Notes: generated by a model from the sequence alone, not told the origin. A DNA stretch of 64,000 bases from Gammaproteobacteria bacterium (GCA_024234955.1 JACKNK010000005.1:303956-367955), one strand, 5' to 3'; shown: positions 35,219 to 44,141, numbered from the stretch's first letter. Numbers and translations: made by a program.

Positions 35219-35764
35219 TCAATGCCCCTCGTACTTCAGTTCGGCGCGGCGGTTGAGCTTCCAGGAGTCTTCATCATGACCGAACGCAATGGCACGCTCT
35301 TCCCCGTAGCTGACGACTTCAACCTGATCGAAGGCAGCACCTTGGAATAGGAGCAGGCGACGCACCGCCTGGGCTCGACGTTCACCCAGGGCAATGTTGT
35401 ATTCGCGCGTGCCGCGTTCATCGGCGTGACCTTCCACGACAACGTGAACGGAGGGATTGGCGGCCAGGAACTCGGCATGGGTATTCAAGTTCGGGCGATA
35501 TTCCGGCAACACCTCATCGCTGTCGTAAGCAAAATAGATAACGCGAACCGCCAATGGGCTCGCCGGATCATCCAGCGCGTTTGCGCTGAACTTGCTCCCG
35601 GCACCCGCGCCAGCCGTACTGGCGCCATCTGCGGAACTGCCTGCGCCGCCCGCACCCTCGACGACTTCGCCTCCATCGCCGTTCTGGCGGGTCGAATCTT
35701 CACCGCAACCGCCAAGCGCTATGGCAAAAAGGCCGATCAACAGCAGTTTGAGCATTTGATTCAT
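35219..35764 (-). CDS. pal: peptidoglycan-associated lipoprotein Pal
   Basis: The 181-residue lipoprotein has the lipobox LGGC (acylated Cys20), a Gly/Ser/Ala linker (about 25-55), and an OmpA-like peptidoglycan-binding domain with the conserved HADERGTREYNIALGERRAQAVRR. It anchors the outer membrane to the cell wall and binds TolB. Confidence 0.96.
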   Translation of the reverse strand: MNQMLKLLLIGLFAIALGGCGEDSTRQNGDGGEVVEGAGGAGSSADGASTAGAGAGSKFSANALDDPASPLAVRVIYFAYDSDEVLPEYRPNLNTHAEFLAANPSVHVVVEGHADERGTREYNIALGERRAQAVRRLLLFQGAAFDQVEVVSYGEERAIAFGHDEDSWKLNRRAELKYEGH

Positions 35765-35815
35765 GGAGCCAGTCCTCTATTCAAGATTGTGGGCAGAGAT
35801 TGATTGCGAGCCTGA

Positions 35816-37120
35816 TCATTTACCGAGCGGCGACCAAGCGGGCTCGCGCACGTCGCCTTCCTGCAAAACAAGTCGCTGGCGCACCGCGCCATCCACCGAC
35901 ACAGCGGCAAGCACGTCGCGACGGCCATACTTGCTCGCGTAGATGATCATCGCACCGTTGGGCGCAAAACTCGGCGATTCATCCAGCGAACCTTCCGTAA
36001 GTACACGCATGAGATCATTTTCCAGATCCAGCACGGCGATACGGTATTTACCATCATCACCATTGACCATGGCCAGGCGCTTGCCATCGGGCGAGTAGCT
36101 CGCACCCGCGTTGTATTCGCCATCAAACGTGATGCGTTTTGCGGTACCACCCGTTACGGCGACCCGATAGAGCTGCGGGCGACCGCTGCGATCGGAGGTA
36201 AACACCAGGCTTTGGCCATCAGGAGCCCAGACCGCTTCCGTGTCGATTCCGGCGTTATTGGTGAGCCGCGTGAGACGTCCGGAATTCACATCCAAGACGT
36301 AGATCTCCGGATCGCCGTCCTTCGAAAGCGTCAAGGCGAGCCGGCTACCGTCCGGCGACCACGACGGCGCACCGTTGATACCCTTATGCCCAGCCACCTT
36401 GCGGCGCTTGCCAGTCACCACGTCTTGTATCCAGACCGACGGCTTACGGCCCTCAAACGAGACATAGGCCAGACTGTTACCGTCCGGAGACCAGGATGGC
36501 GACATCAGCGGCTGATCGGACTGCAGCACGACCTTGGGGTTGTAGCCATCCGCATCCGCAACCACCAGGCTGTGATCGGCGCCCTTACCCTTACCCGAAG
36601 TGATATAGGCAATACGGGTATTGAACGCGCCGCGCAGCCCGGTCAGCTTTTCAAACACCAGATCACTGATGTGATGGGCAACGCCGCGCAGATCGGCGGT
36701 CTGCGCAGGAAAGCTGTACCCGAGAAGCTGCTCACCCGAGAACACATCGAACAACTGGAATTGGACAATGTATTTCCCCGGGCCATCGGGCATCAGCTTG
36801 CCGATCACGATGTTCTCGACACCGAGCAGACGCCAGTCCCGGAAATTGATCTGCGCGGACTCGGTCGGGCGCGACACCAGATCTGCATCACTCAGCGGCT
36901 TGAACAGCCCGCTGCGGGTCAAATCCCCTGCGACGATCCAGGCAATATCCTGCGGCGGCTTGTCCGGCTGGCTCCAGGCAAACGGCACCACCGCGATGGG
37001 GCGGGCACTCGCGGTGTATTCGGAGATTTCGATGGTCATCACGGCATGCGCGCTCAAACTCAGCAAGCTCATGATGAAAAACGGAATTGCCAGCCAGGCG
37101 CGACGCATTTGGTGATTCAT
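35816..37120 (-). CDS. tolB: Tol-Pal system protein TolB
   Basis: The 434-residue periplasmic protein has a signal peptide (ending LSAHA), an N-terminal domain (about 25-165) and a six-bladed beta-propeller (about 170-430; repeats SWSPDGNSLAYVSFEGRK, SWSPDGSRLALTLSKDGD, WAPDGQSLVFTSDRSGRPQLY). The start is uncertain: ATG 37120, ATG 37108 and an upstream TTG at 37150, which overlaps the tolA stop, all lack a good ribosome site. It connects TolA to Pal. Confidence 0.94.
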   Translation of the reverse strand: MNHQMRRAWLAIPFFIMSLLSLSAHAVMTIEISEYTASARPIAVVPFAWSQPDKPPQDIAWIVAGDLTRSGLFKPLSDADLVSRPTESAQINFRDWRLLGVENIVIGKLMPDGPGKYIVQFQLFDVFSGEQLLGYSFPAQTADLRGVAHHISDLVFEKLTGLRGAFNTRIAYITSGKGKGADHSLVVADADGYNPKVVLQSDQPLMSPSWSPDGNSLAYVSFEGRKPSVWIQDVVTGKRRKVAGHKGINGAPSWSPDGSRLALTLSKDGDPEIYVLDVNSGRLTRLTNNAGIDTEAVWAPDGQSLVFTSDRSGRPQLYRVAVTGGTAKRITFDGEYNAGASYSPDGKRLAMVNGDDGKYRIAVLDLENDLMRVLTEGSLDESPSFAPNGAMIIYASKYGRRDVLAAVSVDGAVRQRLVLQEGDVREPAWSPLGK

Positions 37121-37146
37121 GGGGAGGTTATCGATATGCCGTTTCG

Positions 37147-38400
37147 TCAATTCTTGGGTTTGAACACAAACTGGATCTGACGTTCAAATAATTCCGGGTC
37201 CGGTGCCGCCGGTAACGGTGAGGCCTTGCGCACCGCGCTCTCCACCGAGCGCTGGAACACACTGTCACCATTGCATTCGCTGACCCGCACATCAACCACC
37301 TCGCCACCCGGGATCTGGGTGACCAGCACGCTGCATTGCAGATCCGCTCCCGGCTTGCCCGGGTTGGTCCATACGCGCTCGACCTTGTCACGGATCGCCG
37401 CCACGTATTGCATGCGCAGACTATCCAGCTGACGCTCGCGCGCGCTCTTTAGACGCTGCCTCTCGGCAGCAAGTTCATCCTCGAGCGCCAATTCCAGCTG
37501 CTTTCGTTGATCAGCAACCTGACGCTTGCGTTCTTCCTCTTCACGCCTGGCCTTGAGCTCGGCGACGCGCTTGGCTTCGGCTGCGCGTTCCTTCTCGAGG
37601 CGTTCCTTCTCGGCACGCGCCTGCGTGAGGCGTTCCGCCTCAGCTTTCTTTTCCGCTTCCAGGGCCGCCAGCTCCTCCGCACGAGCGCGGCGCTGTTCCT
37701 CGAGCTTTTCCAGCTCGCTGCGGCGGCGTTCCTCCACCGCTTCGGTGGCTTTCAGACGCTCGTTCTTTTCCGCCTGCTGTGCCTGCAATGCGGCCAATTT
37801 CTCGGCTTCGCTGGCCTGGGTTTTCTTCAATTCAGCGAGCCGTTCCGCTTCGGTGAGCTGCGTCTTCTTCAGCTCGGCCAGACGCTCGGCCTCGGTCTTT
37901 TGTTGCGCACGCAGTTCTTCCTGCTGGCGCTTGAGTTCGGCAAGTTGCTGCGCCTCCTTGAGCTTCGCGGCCTCGGCCGCCTTGGCTTCCGCTTCCCGTT
38001 TCGCCGCGAGTTCGGCCTGACGCTTGGCATCCGCCGCCTGCTTGATTTCCGCCTCCTTGGCCTCGCGCTCGCGCTGGGTCCGGAGTTCCGCAAGTCGCTT
38101 ATCTTCCGCCGCACGCTTCTTTTCCAGACGCTCGGCCTCAGCGCGCATCGCGGCGAGCTGTTCTTCCGACGCCTTCTTCTCTTCTTCCTTGGCGACTTCC
38201 TGTTGCTTGATTCGCTCAATCTGCGCCATCACCTCACGCTCGGAGATCGCCTGCGCCTTGATCGGCTCGATCGCCGGCGCCGCACTACGCGGGGTATAGA
38301 CCGAACCTTCGAAACTGATGATCAACAACAGCACCGCCGCAACGTGAACGAGCAGCGAATAGACGAACGATCGGAAATTCAGGAACAGATGACGAAACAT
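37147..38400 (-). CDS. tolA: Tol-Pal system protein TolA
   Basis: The 417-residue protein has one N-terminal membrane segment (about 12-32, YSLLVHVAAVLLLIISF), a long Ala/Glu/Lys/Arg-rich helical domain (about 55-330) with repeats such as AERLAELKKTQ, and a C-terminal TonB-like domain (about 335-417, with GKPGADLQCSVLVTQIPGGEVVDVRV). It spans the periplasm and is driven by TolQR. The ATG at 38400 gives the family N-terminus. Confidence 0.94.
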   Translation of the reverse strand: MFRHLFLNFRSFVYSLLVHVAAVLLLIISFEGSVYTPRSAAPAIEPIKAQAISEREVMAQIERIKQQEVAKEEEKKASEEQLAAMRAEAERLEKKRAAEDKRLAELRTQREREAKEAEIKQAADAKRQAELAAKREAEAKAAEAAKLKEAQQLAELKRQQEELRAQQKTEAERLAELKKTQLTEAERLAELKKTQASEAEKLAALQAQQAEKNERLKATEAVEERRRSELEKLEEQRRARAEELAALEAEKKAEAERLTQARAEKERLEKERAAEAKRVAELKARREEEERKRQVADQRKQLELALEDELAAERQRLKSARERQLDSLRMQYVAAIRDKVERVWTNPGKPGADLQCSVLVTQIPGGEVVDVRVSECNGDSVFQRSVESAVRKASPLPAAPDPELFERQIQFVFKPKN

Positions 38401-38413
38401 GAGGTTTGTCGCT

Positions 38414-38854
38414 TCAACTCTGGCCGTCTGTATTGGCAAGCGGCTCCTGGGTCATCAGACCCACGCTGGGGGCACCCGCTGCCTGCAACAGGGTCATGAC
38501 TCGGACCACATGGCCGTAGTCCACGTTCTGATCGCCGCGCACCAACACCGGAATATCGGGGCGATGACGCAGTATCGCGGCCACCTTGACCTGCAGATCC
38601 CGCATTTCGATCGGCTGATCCGGGGTCTCTCCCAGGTTCAGGAAATAATTTCCGTTGAGATCGACGCTGACCACGATCGGCTCTTCCTCGGAGCGTGGCA
38701 GCTGTTCCGCCGTTGCTTGCGGCAGATCCACCTCGACACCTTGATTGAGCAGCGGTGCGGTGACCATGAAGATCACCAGCAGCACCAGCATCACGTCGAT
38801 ATAGGGAACGACGTTGATTTCGGCCATCGCCCGACGGCGGTCGCAGCGAGCCAT
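38414..38854 (-). CDS. tolR: Tol-Pal system protein TolR
   Basis: The 146-residue ExbD/TolR protein has a short cytoplasmic start, one membrane helix with the proton-path aspartate (INVVPYIDVMLVLLVIFMV, about 13-31) and a periplasmic domain. It works with TolQ and the proton-motive force. It sits 3 bases after tolQ and 13 before tolA. Confidence 0.95.
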   Translation of the reverse strand: MARCDRRRAMAEINVVPYIDVMLVLLVIFMVTAPLLNQGVEVDLPQATAEQLPRSEEEPIVVSVDLNGNYFLNLGETPDQPIEMRDLQVKVAAILRHRPDIPVLVRGDQNVDYGHVVRVMTLLQAAGAPSVGLMTQEPLANTDGQS

Positions 38855-38857
38855 GGC

Positions 38858-39604
38858 TCAGTCCTCGTCCTCGTCATGCTTGATGTGGCCATGTTCGTTG
38901 TCGTGGACATGGGCATCCGCATCCCGGTGACGGAGATGCGCCTGACGCTGGAGAATGCTGGAGAACTCTTCGACGAAGGTGTCATACCGATTGATCAATC
39001 GATCGACGTCATTGGTGTAGCGGTTGTAGGCAATGACCGCCGGGATGGCCGCGAACAGACCCATCGCGGTGGCAACCAGTGCTTCGGCGATACCGGGAGC
39101 GACCACGGACAAGGTTGCGTTCTGCATCGCGCCGATGGCCCGGAACGCGCTCATGATGCCCCAGACGGTTCCGAACAGACCGACATACGGACTGGTCGAA
39201 CCGACCGTGGCGAGGAAGTTGAGGTTGGTTTCGAGGTAGTCGGTCTCACGCGCCAGGGCAACGCGCATCGCACGTTGGGAACCCGCAACTACCGACATCG
39301 GCTCGACGCCACTCTGCTTGCGGAGACGGGCAAATTCCTTGAAGCCCGCTTCGAACAAACCTTCCATGCCGCTGCGACTGCGACGACGTTCGCTGATCTG
39401 GGTATACATCGCGACCAAGTCGGAACCGGACCAGAAGCGCAGTTCGAAATCGTCGGAGGCGGTACGCGCCAGCTTCAGCAGGCGGCGCTTGCGAAAGATC
39501 ATCGCCCAGGACATCACCGACGCGCCGAGCAGCGCGAGCATCACCAGCTGCACTACCGGGCTGGCTTCGAGCATCAATTGCAGAATGGAGAGATCCGCTT
39601 GCAT
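38858..39604 (-). CDS. tolQ: Tol-Pal system protein TolQ with His-rich tail
   Basis: The 248-residue MotA/TolQ/ExbB protein has three membrane helices (about 17-40, 125-150, 165-190) and the conserved VGLFGTVWGIM and APGIAEALVATAMGLFAAIPAVIAYNRY. Unusually, it ends with about 27 residues rich in His, Asp and Glu (seven His), after the normal TolQ end. This tail is cytoplasmic by topology and looks like a metal-binding stretch. Confidence 0.94.
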   Translation of the reverse strand: MQADLSILQLMLEASPVVQLVMLALLGASVMSWAMIFRKRRLLKLARTASDDFELRFWSGSDLVAMYTQISERRRSRSGMEGLFEAGFKEFARLRKQSGVEPMSVVAGSQRAMRVALARETDYLETNLNFLATVGSTSPYVGLFGTVWGIMSAFRAIGAMQNATLSVVAPGIAEALVATAMGLFAAIPAVIAYNRYTNDVDRLINRYDTFVEEFSSILQRQAHLRHRDADAHVHDNEHGHIKHDEDED

Positions 39605-39609
39605 CGGGC

Positions 39610-40032
39610 TTACCGTCCGTCAGTCGAAATCATGAGCCTAGGGATGATCGCCATCATGGGCTCGGGAATGGGTTGTGGCCGAAACCGTGCGGCGTCGAGA
39701 CACACCACGCGGACCACCCCGCGTGTCAGCACCTCGTCGCCCCGCCGAACCGTCTGGTCGAACACCAGGGCAGTCCGTCGGTACTCCTTGACCGTCGCGG
39801 TGCAGATCAGTTCATCGTTGAACCGCGCCGGACGAAGATATTCAACCTCGCAACGATGCACGGCAAACAGCACGCCATGTTCGTCTCGAAGCCGATCCTG
39901 TTCGAAGCCCAGATCGCGCAGCCATTCCGTACGGGCGCGTTCCATGAACTTCAGATAGTTGGCGTAGTAGACCACGCCTCCACTATCGGTGTCCTCGTAA
40001 TAGACCCGTATCGGCCACGCGAAAGTCACCAT
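39610..40032 (-). CDS. ybgC: tol-pal-associated acyl-CoA thioesterase
   Basis: The 140-residue hotdog-fold thioesterase has the family signature YYEDTDSGGVVYYANYLKFMERARTEWL (about 10-37). It hydrolyses acyl-CoA esters and leads the tol-pal operon by convention. The ATG at 40030-40032 was chosen because AAGGTGG lies before it. Confidence 0.93.
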   Translation of the reverse strand: MVTFAWPIRVYYEDTDSGGVVYYANYLKFMERARTEWLRDLGFEQDRLRDEHGVLFAVHRCEVEYLRPARFNDELICTATVKEYRRTALVFDQTVRRGDEVLTRGVVRVVCLDAARFRPQPIPEPMMAIIPRLMISTDGR

Positions 40033-40140
40033 ACGTAGCCACCTTGCGGACGGATGCACGGGAACGGGCGACGGCGGAGTCTAACAGGAATATAAGCGAT
40101 TAGCGATATACGGTCATTCACGGCGTTTATCACCCAGAAC

Positions 40141-41190
40141 TCACCCGTCGTTTTCGTTGAACAGGTCGGGGGCCTGCTCGACCGCGCTGTTGCGGCCCGG
40201 CGTCCGCAATCCGAAATGCTGGTAGGCGAGATGCGTTGCTACCCGACCGCGCGGGGTGCGCATCAGATACCCCTGCTGGATCAGGTAAGGCTCAATCACG
40301 TCCTCGATGGTGCCGCGCTCTTCGCCGATCGCAGCGGCGACGTTATCCAGACCGACCGGGCCACCATCGAATTTCTCGATGATGGCTGAAAGCAAACGAT
40401 GGTCCATGCCGTCCAGGCCCTGGGCATCGACCTTGAGCATGTTCAGCGCCCGATCCGCGACCGATGCACCGACGTGACCATCGCCCTTGACCTGGGCGTA
40501 ATCGCGAACCCGGCGCAACAAGCGATTGGCGATACGCGGGGTGCCGCGTGAACGTCGCGCAATCTCGTGCGCCCCTTCCGCATCGATACCGACATTCAGA
40601 ATGCCGGCGGCGCGACGCACGATATGGGTCAGGTCCTCAACATTGTAAAACTCCAGACGCTGCACGATGCCGAACCGGTCCCGCAACGGCGACGTCAGCA
40701 ACCCCGCACGCGTGGTCGCCCCGACCAGCGTGAATGGCGGCAGATCGAGCTTGATGGAGCGCGCTGCCGGACCTTCACCGATCATGATGTCGATCTGAAA
40801 GTCTTCCATCGCCGGGTACAGGACTTCCTCGACCACGGGCGAGAGGCGATGAATCTCATCGACGAACAGCACGTCGTGGGGTTCCAGATTGGTCAGCAAC
40901 GCCGCCAGGTCGCCGGCCTTCTCCAGCACCGGGCCGGAGGTCTGGCGCAATTGCACGCCCATCTCGTTCGCGATGATGTGCGACAAGGTGGTCTTGCCCA
41001 GCCCGGGCGGGCCGAAGATCAATACATGGTCCAGGGCATCCCCACGGTTGCGCGCGGCGGAAATGAATATTTCCATCTGCTCGCAGACTGTCGGCTGGCC
41101 AACGTAATCCGCCAGCGACGAGGGGCGGATCGCCCGATCGACGACCTCGTCTTCATTACGCGGGTTGGCACCGATGAGTCGTTCTTCCAT
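40141..41190 (-). CDS. ruvB: Holliday junction branch migration ATPase RuvB
   Basis: The 349-residue AAA+ motor has Walker A GPPGLGKTT (about 59-67), Walker B VLFVDEIHRL and the arginine-finger region FGIVQRLEFY, and a C-terminal winged helix. The ATG overlaps the ruvA stop by one base (TGATG); a GTG one codon earlier is possible. It works with RuvA and RuvC. Confidence 0.97.
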   Translation of the reverse strand: MEERLIGANPRNEDEVVDRAIRPSSLADYVGQPTVCEQMEIFISAARNRGDALDHVLIFGPPGLGKTTLSHIIANEMGVQLRQTSGPVLEKAGDLAALLTNLEPHDVLFVDEIHRLSPVVEEVLYPAMEDFQIDIMIGEGPAARSIKLDLPPFTLVGATTRAGLLTSPLRDRFGIVQRLEFYNVEDLTHIVRRAAGILNVGIDAEGAHEIARRSRGTPRIANRLLRRVRDYAQVKGDGHVGASVADRALNMLKVDAQGLDGMDHRLLSAIIEKFDGGPVGLDNVAAAIGEERGTIEDVIEPYLIQQGYLMRTPRGRVATHLAYQHFGLRTPGRNSAVEQAPDLFNENDG

Positions 41191-41792
41191 CACTTAACCG
41201 TGCCTTTGAGGGCACGCCGGATCAATTCCTCGCTGCCCAGCCCATCCTCCACCACCGCCTTGACCATGCGGCTTGCATCCGCTGGTTTGTAGCCCAAAGC
41301 CTGCAGCGCGCTGATCGCATCGCCGGTCGCGTCGGCCGGCGGCGCCAGCGACCGGGAGGACGCCATGCCCGCTGCGGCGGGCGCAGCGAAATCGCCGAGT
41401 CGGTCCCGCAACTCGACCACCAGACGCTCGGCGGTCTTCTTGCCGATGCCGGGCAGCCGGGTGAGCGCGGCCACATCACCGCGCTGCACTGCGCCGACGA
41501 ATTCGTCCGCGCTGGCCCCGGACAGAATGCCCAGCGCCAGCTTGGCGCCAATGCCGCTGACCTTGAGCAAGGTGCGAAACAGGCGACGCTCCGCTTCGCT
41601 CGCAAAGCCGTAGAGGGTATGTGCGTCCTCCCGCACCGCGAGATGCGTGAATACCCGAACGTCGTCGCCCAATGCCGGCAACTGAAAAAAGGTGCTCATC
41701 GGGACATCGACTTCGTAGCCGACGCCGTTCACGTCGATCAGCACGGTCGGCGGCTGTTTGGCGACCAACTGTCCACGGAGAAACCCGATCAT
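41190..41792 (-). CDS. ruvA: Holliday junction DNA helicase RuvA
   Basis: The 200-residue protein starts MIGFLRGQLV as in the family. It has an OB fold, tandem helix-hairpin-helix motifs (VSGIGAKLALGILSG, LPGIGKKTAERLVVELRDRL, about 75-132) and a flexible linker to domain III. It overlaps both neighbours by a few bases, so ruvC, ruvA and ruvB form one coupled unit. Confidence 0.97.
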   Translation of the reverse strand: MIGFLRGQLVAKQPPTVLIDVNGVGYEVDVPMSTFFQLPALGDDVRVFTHLAVREDAHTLYGFASEAERRLFRTLLKVSGIGAKLALGILSGASADEFVGAVQRGDVAALTRLPGIGKKTAERLVVELRDRLGDFAAPAAAGMASSRSLAPPADATGDAISALQALGYKPADASRMVKAVVEDGLGSEELIRRALKGTVK

Positions 41793-42322
41793 CGAAAACG
41801 TCCTTTGCGGAATCCGCGCAAGGCGACACCGGCCTGTGCGCCCAGCTGCGTCGCAGTGGCGCTGGTATGGGCGTGGCACAAGGCAATGGCCAGGGCATCG
41901 GCGGCATCTTCCGCCGGCACCTCCGGCAGCGACAGCAACATCTTCACCATATGCTGGACCTGCGCCTTGTCGGCGCTGCCCTTCCCGACCACGGATTGCT
42001 TGACCTGCGTCGGCGTGTATTCGCTGATCGGCAACTGCCCCATGACCCCGGCGCAGATCGCCGCACCCCGGGCCTGGCCCAACTTCAGAGCAGAACTGGC
42101 ATTGCGGTGCATGAACACCTGCTCGATCGCCATCTGTTCAGGCTGAAACTGTTCGATCAATTCGGACAACGCCTCGAAGATCGTCTTCAAACGGGCAGGG
42201 AGATCCTCCCCCTTGGTAAAGATGCTGCCGCAATCGACGAAGCGCTCTTCGCGGCCCTCGACATCGACCAGGCCGTATCCGGTGATACGCGAGCCGGGAT
42301 CGATGCCGAGGATGCGGGTCAA
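41789..42322 (-). CDS. ruvC: crossover junction endodeoxyribonuclease RuvC
   Basis: The 177-residue resolvase has the active-site acidic residues in ILGIDPGS (Asp8), AIEQVF and SLPEVPAEDAADALAIALCH. It overlaps yebC and ruvA by 4 bases each. No LexA box is seen within this tight cluster, so SOS control is not evident. Confidence 0.97.
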   Translation of the reverse strand: MTRILGIDPGSRITGYGLVDVEGREERFVDCGSIFTKGEDLPARLKTIFEALSELIEQFQPEQMAIEQVFMHRNASSALKLGQARGAAICAGVMGQLPISEYTPTQVKQSVVGKGSADKAQVQHMVKMLLSLPEVPAEDAADALAIALCHAHTSATATQLGAQAGVALRGFRKGRFR

Positions 42323-43059
42323 AGCGAGGCCATGACGTCGTCGGAGACGTCGGCGTTGTGGTAGACGTTCTGCACGTCATCCAGATCCTCAAGCATGTCG
42401 ATCATGCGCAGCAGCTTCGGTGCCGTATCGGCATCGACGTCGGTCGATGTGGATGGGTATTGCGTCAGTTCCGCCTCGACATAGGCCAGACCGGCATCGG
42501 TCATCGCCTGCTTGACCGCTTCGAAGGCTTCCGGCGCGGTCAACACCTCGGCAGAGCCGTCTTCGTAAGCGATGACGTCATCGGCACCGGCCTCCAGCGC
42601 GGCTTCCATGATTGCGTCTTCATCGCCCTCGGCGAAGCTGATCACCCCACGCGGCGCAAAGATGTAAGCCACCGACCCATCGGTACCGAGATTGCCGCCC
42701 GCTTTGCTGAAGGCGTGACGCACTTCGGAGACGGTGCGGTTGCGGTTGTCGGTAAGGCAATCGACCATGACCGCGACGCCACCCGGACCATAACCCTCGT
42801 AGCGCACCTCTTCGTAGTTGTCACCATCCATCGCCCCGCTGCCACGTTTGACCGCGCGCTCGATGGTGTCGCGAGTCATGTTCGCATTGAGTGCCTTGTC
42901 GATCGCGAGACGCAGACGCGGATTGGCGTTGGCGTCCCCGCCACCCTGCTTGGCAGCAACGGTGATCTCACGGATCAATTTGGTGAAAATCTTGCCGCGC
43001 TTCGCGTCCTGGGCGTTCTTGCGGTGTTGGATATTGGCCCACTTACTGTGACCTGCCAT
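42319..43059 (-). CDS. yebC: YebC/PmpR-family regulatory protein
   Basis: The 246-residue protein begins MAGHSKWANIQHRKNAQDAKRGKIFTKL with a strong AAAGAGG before it. It contains GYGPGGVAVMVDCLTDNRNRTVSEVRHAFSKAGGNLG typical of YebC. Family members act as transcription or translation modulators; some help ribosomes at proline stretches. It heads the yebC-ruvCAB unit. Confidence 0.96.
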   Translation of the reverse strand: MAGHSKWANIQHRKNAQDAKRGKIFTKLIREITVAAKQGGGDANANPRLRLAIDKALNANMTRDTIERAVKRGSGAMDGDNYEEVRYEGYGPGGVAVMVDCLTDNRNRTVSEVRHAFSKAGGNLGTDGSVAYIFAPRGVISFAEGDEDAIMEAALEAGADDVIAYEDGSAEVLTAPEAFEAVKQAMTDAGLAYVEAELTQYPSTSTDVDADTAPKLLRMIDMLEDLDDVQNVYHNADVSDDVMASL

Positions 43060-43134
43060 GGGTGCCTCTTTAAAACATCGGATTGGAAAGGGGGCAGTAC
43101 GAACTGTACATCGCGCGCATTCTATCAGCGCCAA

Positions 43135-43174
43135 ACAAAAACGGCGGCCCGCGCTTTCGCACGAGCCGCCGTTT
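43135..43174 (-). terminator. terminator of the sulfur globule protein gene
   Basis: On the minus strand AAACGGCGGC pairs with GCCGCCGTTT around a 16-base loop, followed by TTGTTT. It lies just after the stop at 43195 and before yebC. Confidence 0.82.
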
Positions 43175-43194
43175 CAACCCTCGCGGGTGTCGGC

Positions 43195-43506
43195 TTAGTT
43201 GCCGGCAGCCGCAGGCGCAGCCGGAGCAGCCGGCATCACCGGAGCCATATAACCGCCGTACGGGGCATAACCACCGTAACCGTAACCCGGGTAACCGCCC
43301 CAACCATAGCCGGGGTAACCGCCCCAACCGTTACCGGGGAAGCCGCCCCAGTTCCACGGATTGCCACCGCCGTACCACGGGCCACCGCCCCACGGGCCGC
43401 CGTAGTAACCGTCATCGCCATTCCACCAGGCATTGGCGGGGGCAACGGCACCGGCCATCGCACCGGCGACGGCGATAGCGGCCACGATCTTGGTCAACTT
43501 CTTCAT
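43195..43506 (-). CDS. sulfur-globule-type secreted Gly/Tyr/Trp-rich protein
   Basis: The 103-residue precursor has a signal peptide (residues 1-26, MKKLTKIVAAIAVAGAMAGA...ANA) and a mature part made of Gly/Trp/Tyr/Pro repeats (GGYPGYGWGGYPGYGYGGYAPYGGY in consecutive 6-7 residue units) with an Ala/Pro-rich end. This resembles the envelope proteins of periplasmic sulfur globules in purple sulfur bacteria. It has a strong AGGAGG before the ATG at 43506 and its own terminator, suggesting high expression. A generic Gly-rich secreted protein is the main alternative. Confidence 0.72.
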   Translation of the reverse strand: MKKLTKIVAAIAVAGAMAGAVAPANAWWNGDDGYYGGPWGGGPWYGGGNPWNWGGFPGNGWGGYPGYGWGGYPGYGYGGYAPYGGYMAPVMPAAPAAPAAAGN

Positions 43507-43691
43507 GCGATTTTCCTCCTCATGGGAAAGGTTCTTTCTGATGGGAACCACCTGCTTTCAGGTATCTGCAGATTACTCAGCGTCCAACCCCGAAAGAAGC
43601 CCTACATTAGCCCAAGTTGACCGATGTCAGTAACCCGATATTGGCCTGTATCAGCGATGCGGGAAGCGAAAAGCGATCCGGCATTTTCCGG

Positions 43692-44141
43692 CTAATCGCG
43701 ATGTCGGCGGCGTCGCCGGTTCTTGAACCCGGCCACACCTTGAATGATCTCCGAGAACGGCAGCTGGGCAATCTCGCGATGGGTCTTCAGACCTTGGTCC
43801 AGCAAGCCGCTGACATCCGCGACGTTCCCTTCGACACCGCTTACCGCGTGCTGCAACCCGCGCAAGCCGCCGCATTGGAGCTTCATCTCCTTGCCATGCG
43901 CCATCGCTCCGCCAACGGCGGCAACACCGATCGCAAAGCGTGCGTTCTCGCGCAGCAGATGGAGAAAATCGGCACAGCGGTCTCGACCCGCCGGTGAGGT
44001 ACAGGCCACGCCCTCACGTTCCGCGAGACAAAACCGGTGCGCCCGAGAACAAGCGCAGGTACGGGTCAGGATCGCCTTCTGAAACACGCAGGGCAGATCG
44101 TTGATCTCACGATAGGTCTGACGATACTCGGTTTCGTCCAA
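43692..44141 (-). CDS. Cys-rich conserved hypothetical protein
   Basis: A 149-residue protein with seven cysteines (residues 18, 29, 31, 38, 47, 56 and 90), including the tight pair CAC at 29-31, then an LRENARFAIGVAAVGG segment and KEMKLQCGGLRGLQ. The spacing suggests a metal or Fe-S site, but no known ferredoxin motif fits exactly. It ends with a basic tail (KNRRRRRH). It starts 3 bases after the secreted nuclease stop, so the two are probably co-transcribed. I do not know its function. An overlapping plus-strand frame (43617-43997) is less convincing. Confidence 0.68.
   Translation of the reverse strand: MDETEYRQTYREINDLPCVFQKAILTRTCACSRAHRFCLAEREGVACTSPAGRDRCADFLHLLRENARFAIGVAAVGGAMAHGKEMKLQCGGLRGLQHAVSGVEGNVADVSGLLDQGLKTHREIAQLPFSEIIQGVAGFKNRRRRRHRD

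Noticed and set aside
37147..38400. TolA helical repeats and the infB coiled coil as tandem DNA repeats or CRISPR
   Set aside because: The repeats are imperfect at DNA level and encode known low-complexity helical domains; no spacers or regular repeat units are seen.
37507..38499. Plus-strand open frames over the helical part of tolA
   Set aside because: They read the reverse complement of the Ala/Glu/Lys repeats of TolA and have no independent start signals.
43195..43506. Gly/Tyr repeats as a collagen or silk-like structural gene
   Set aside because: The signal peptide plus repeat type fits sulfur globule proteins better; the length is short and there is no Gly-X-Y collagen pattern.
43617..43997. 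Plus-strand open frame (126 codons) opposite the Cys-rich gene
   Set aside because: It lacks a ribosome site. The minus-strand frame is longer, follows the nuclease gene at 3 bases, and has patterned cysteines, so it is preferred.
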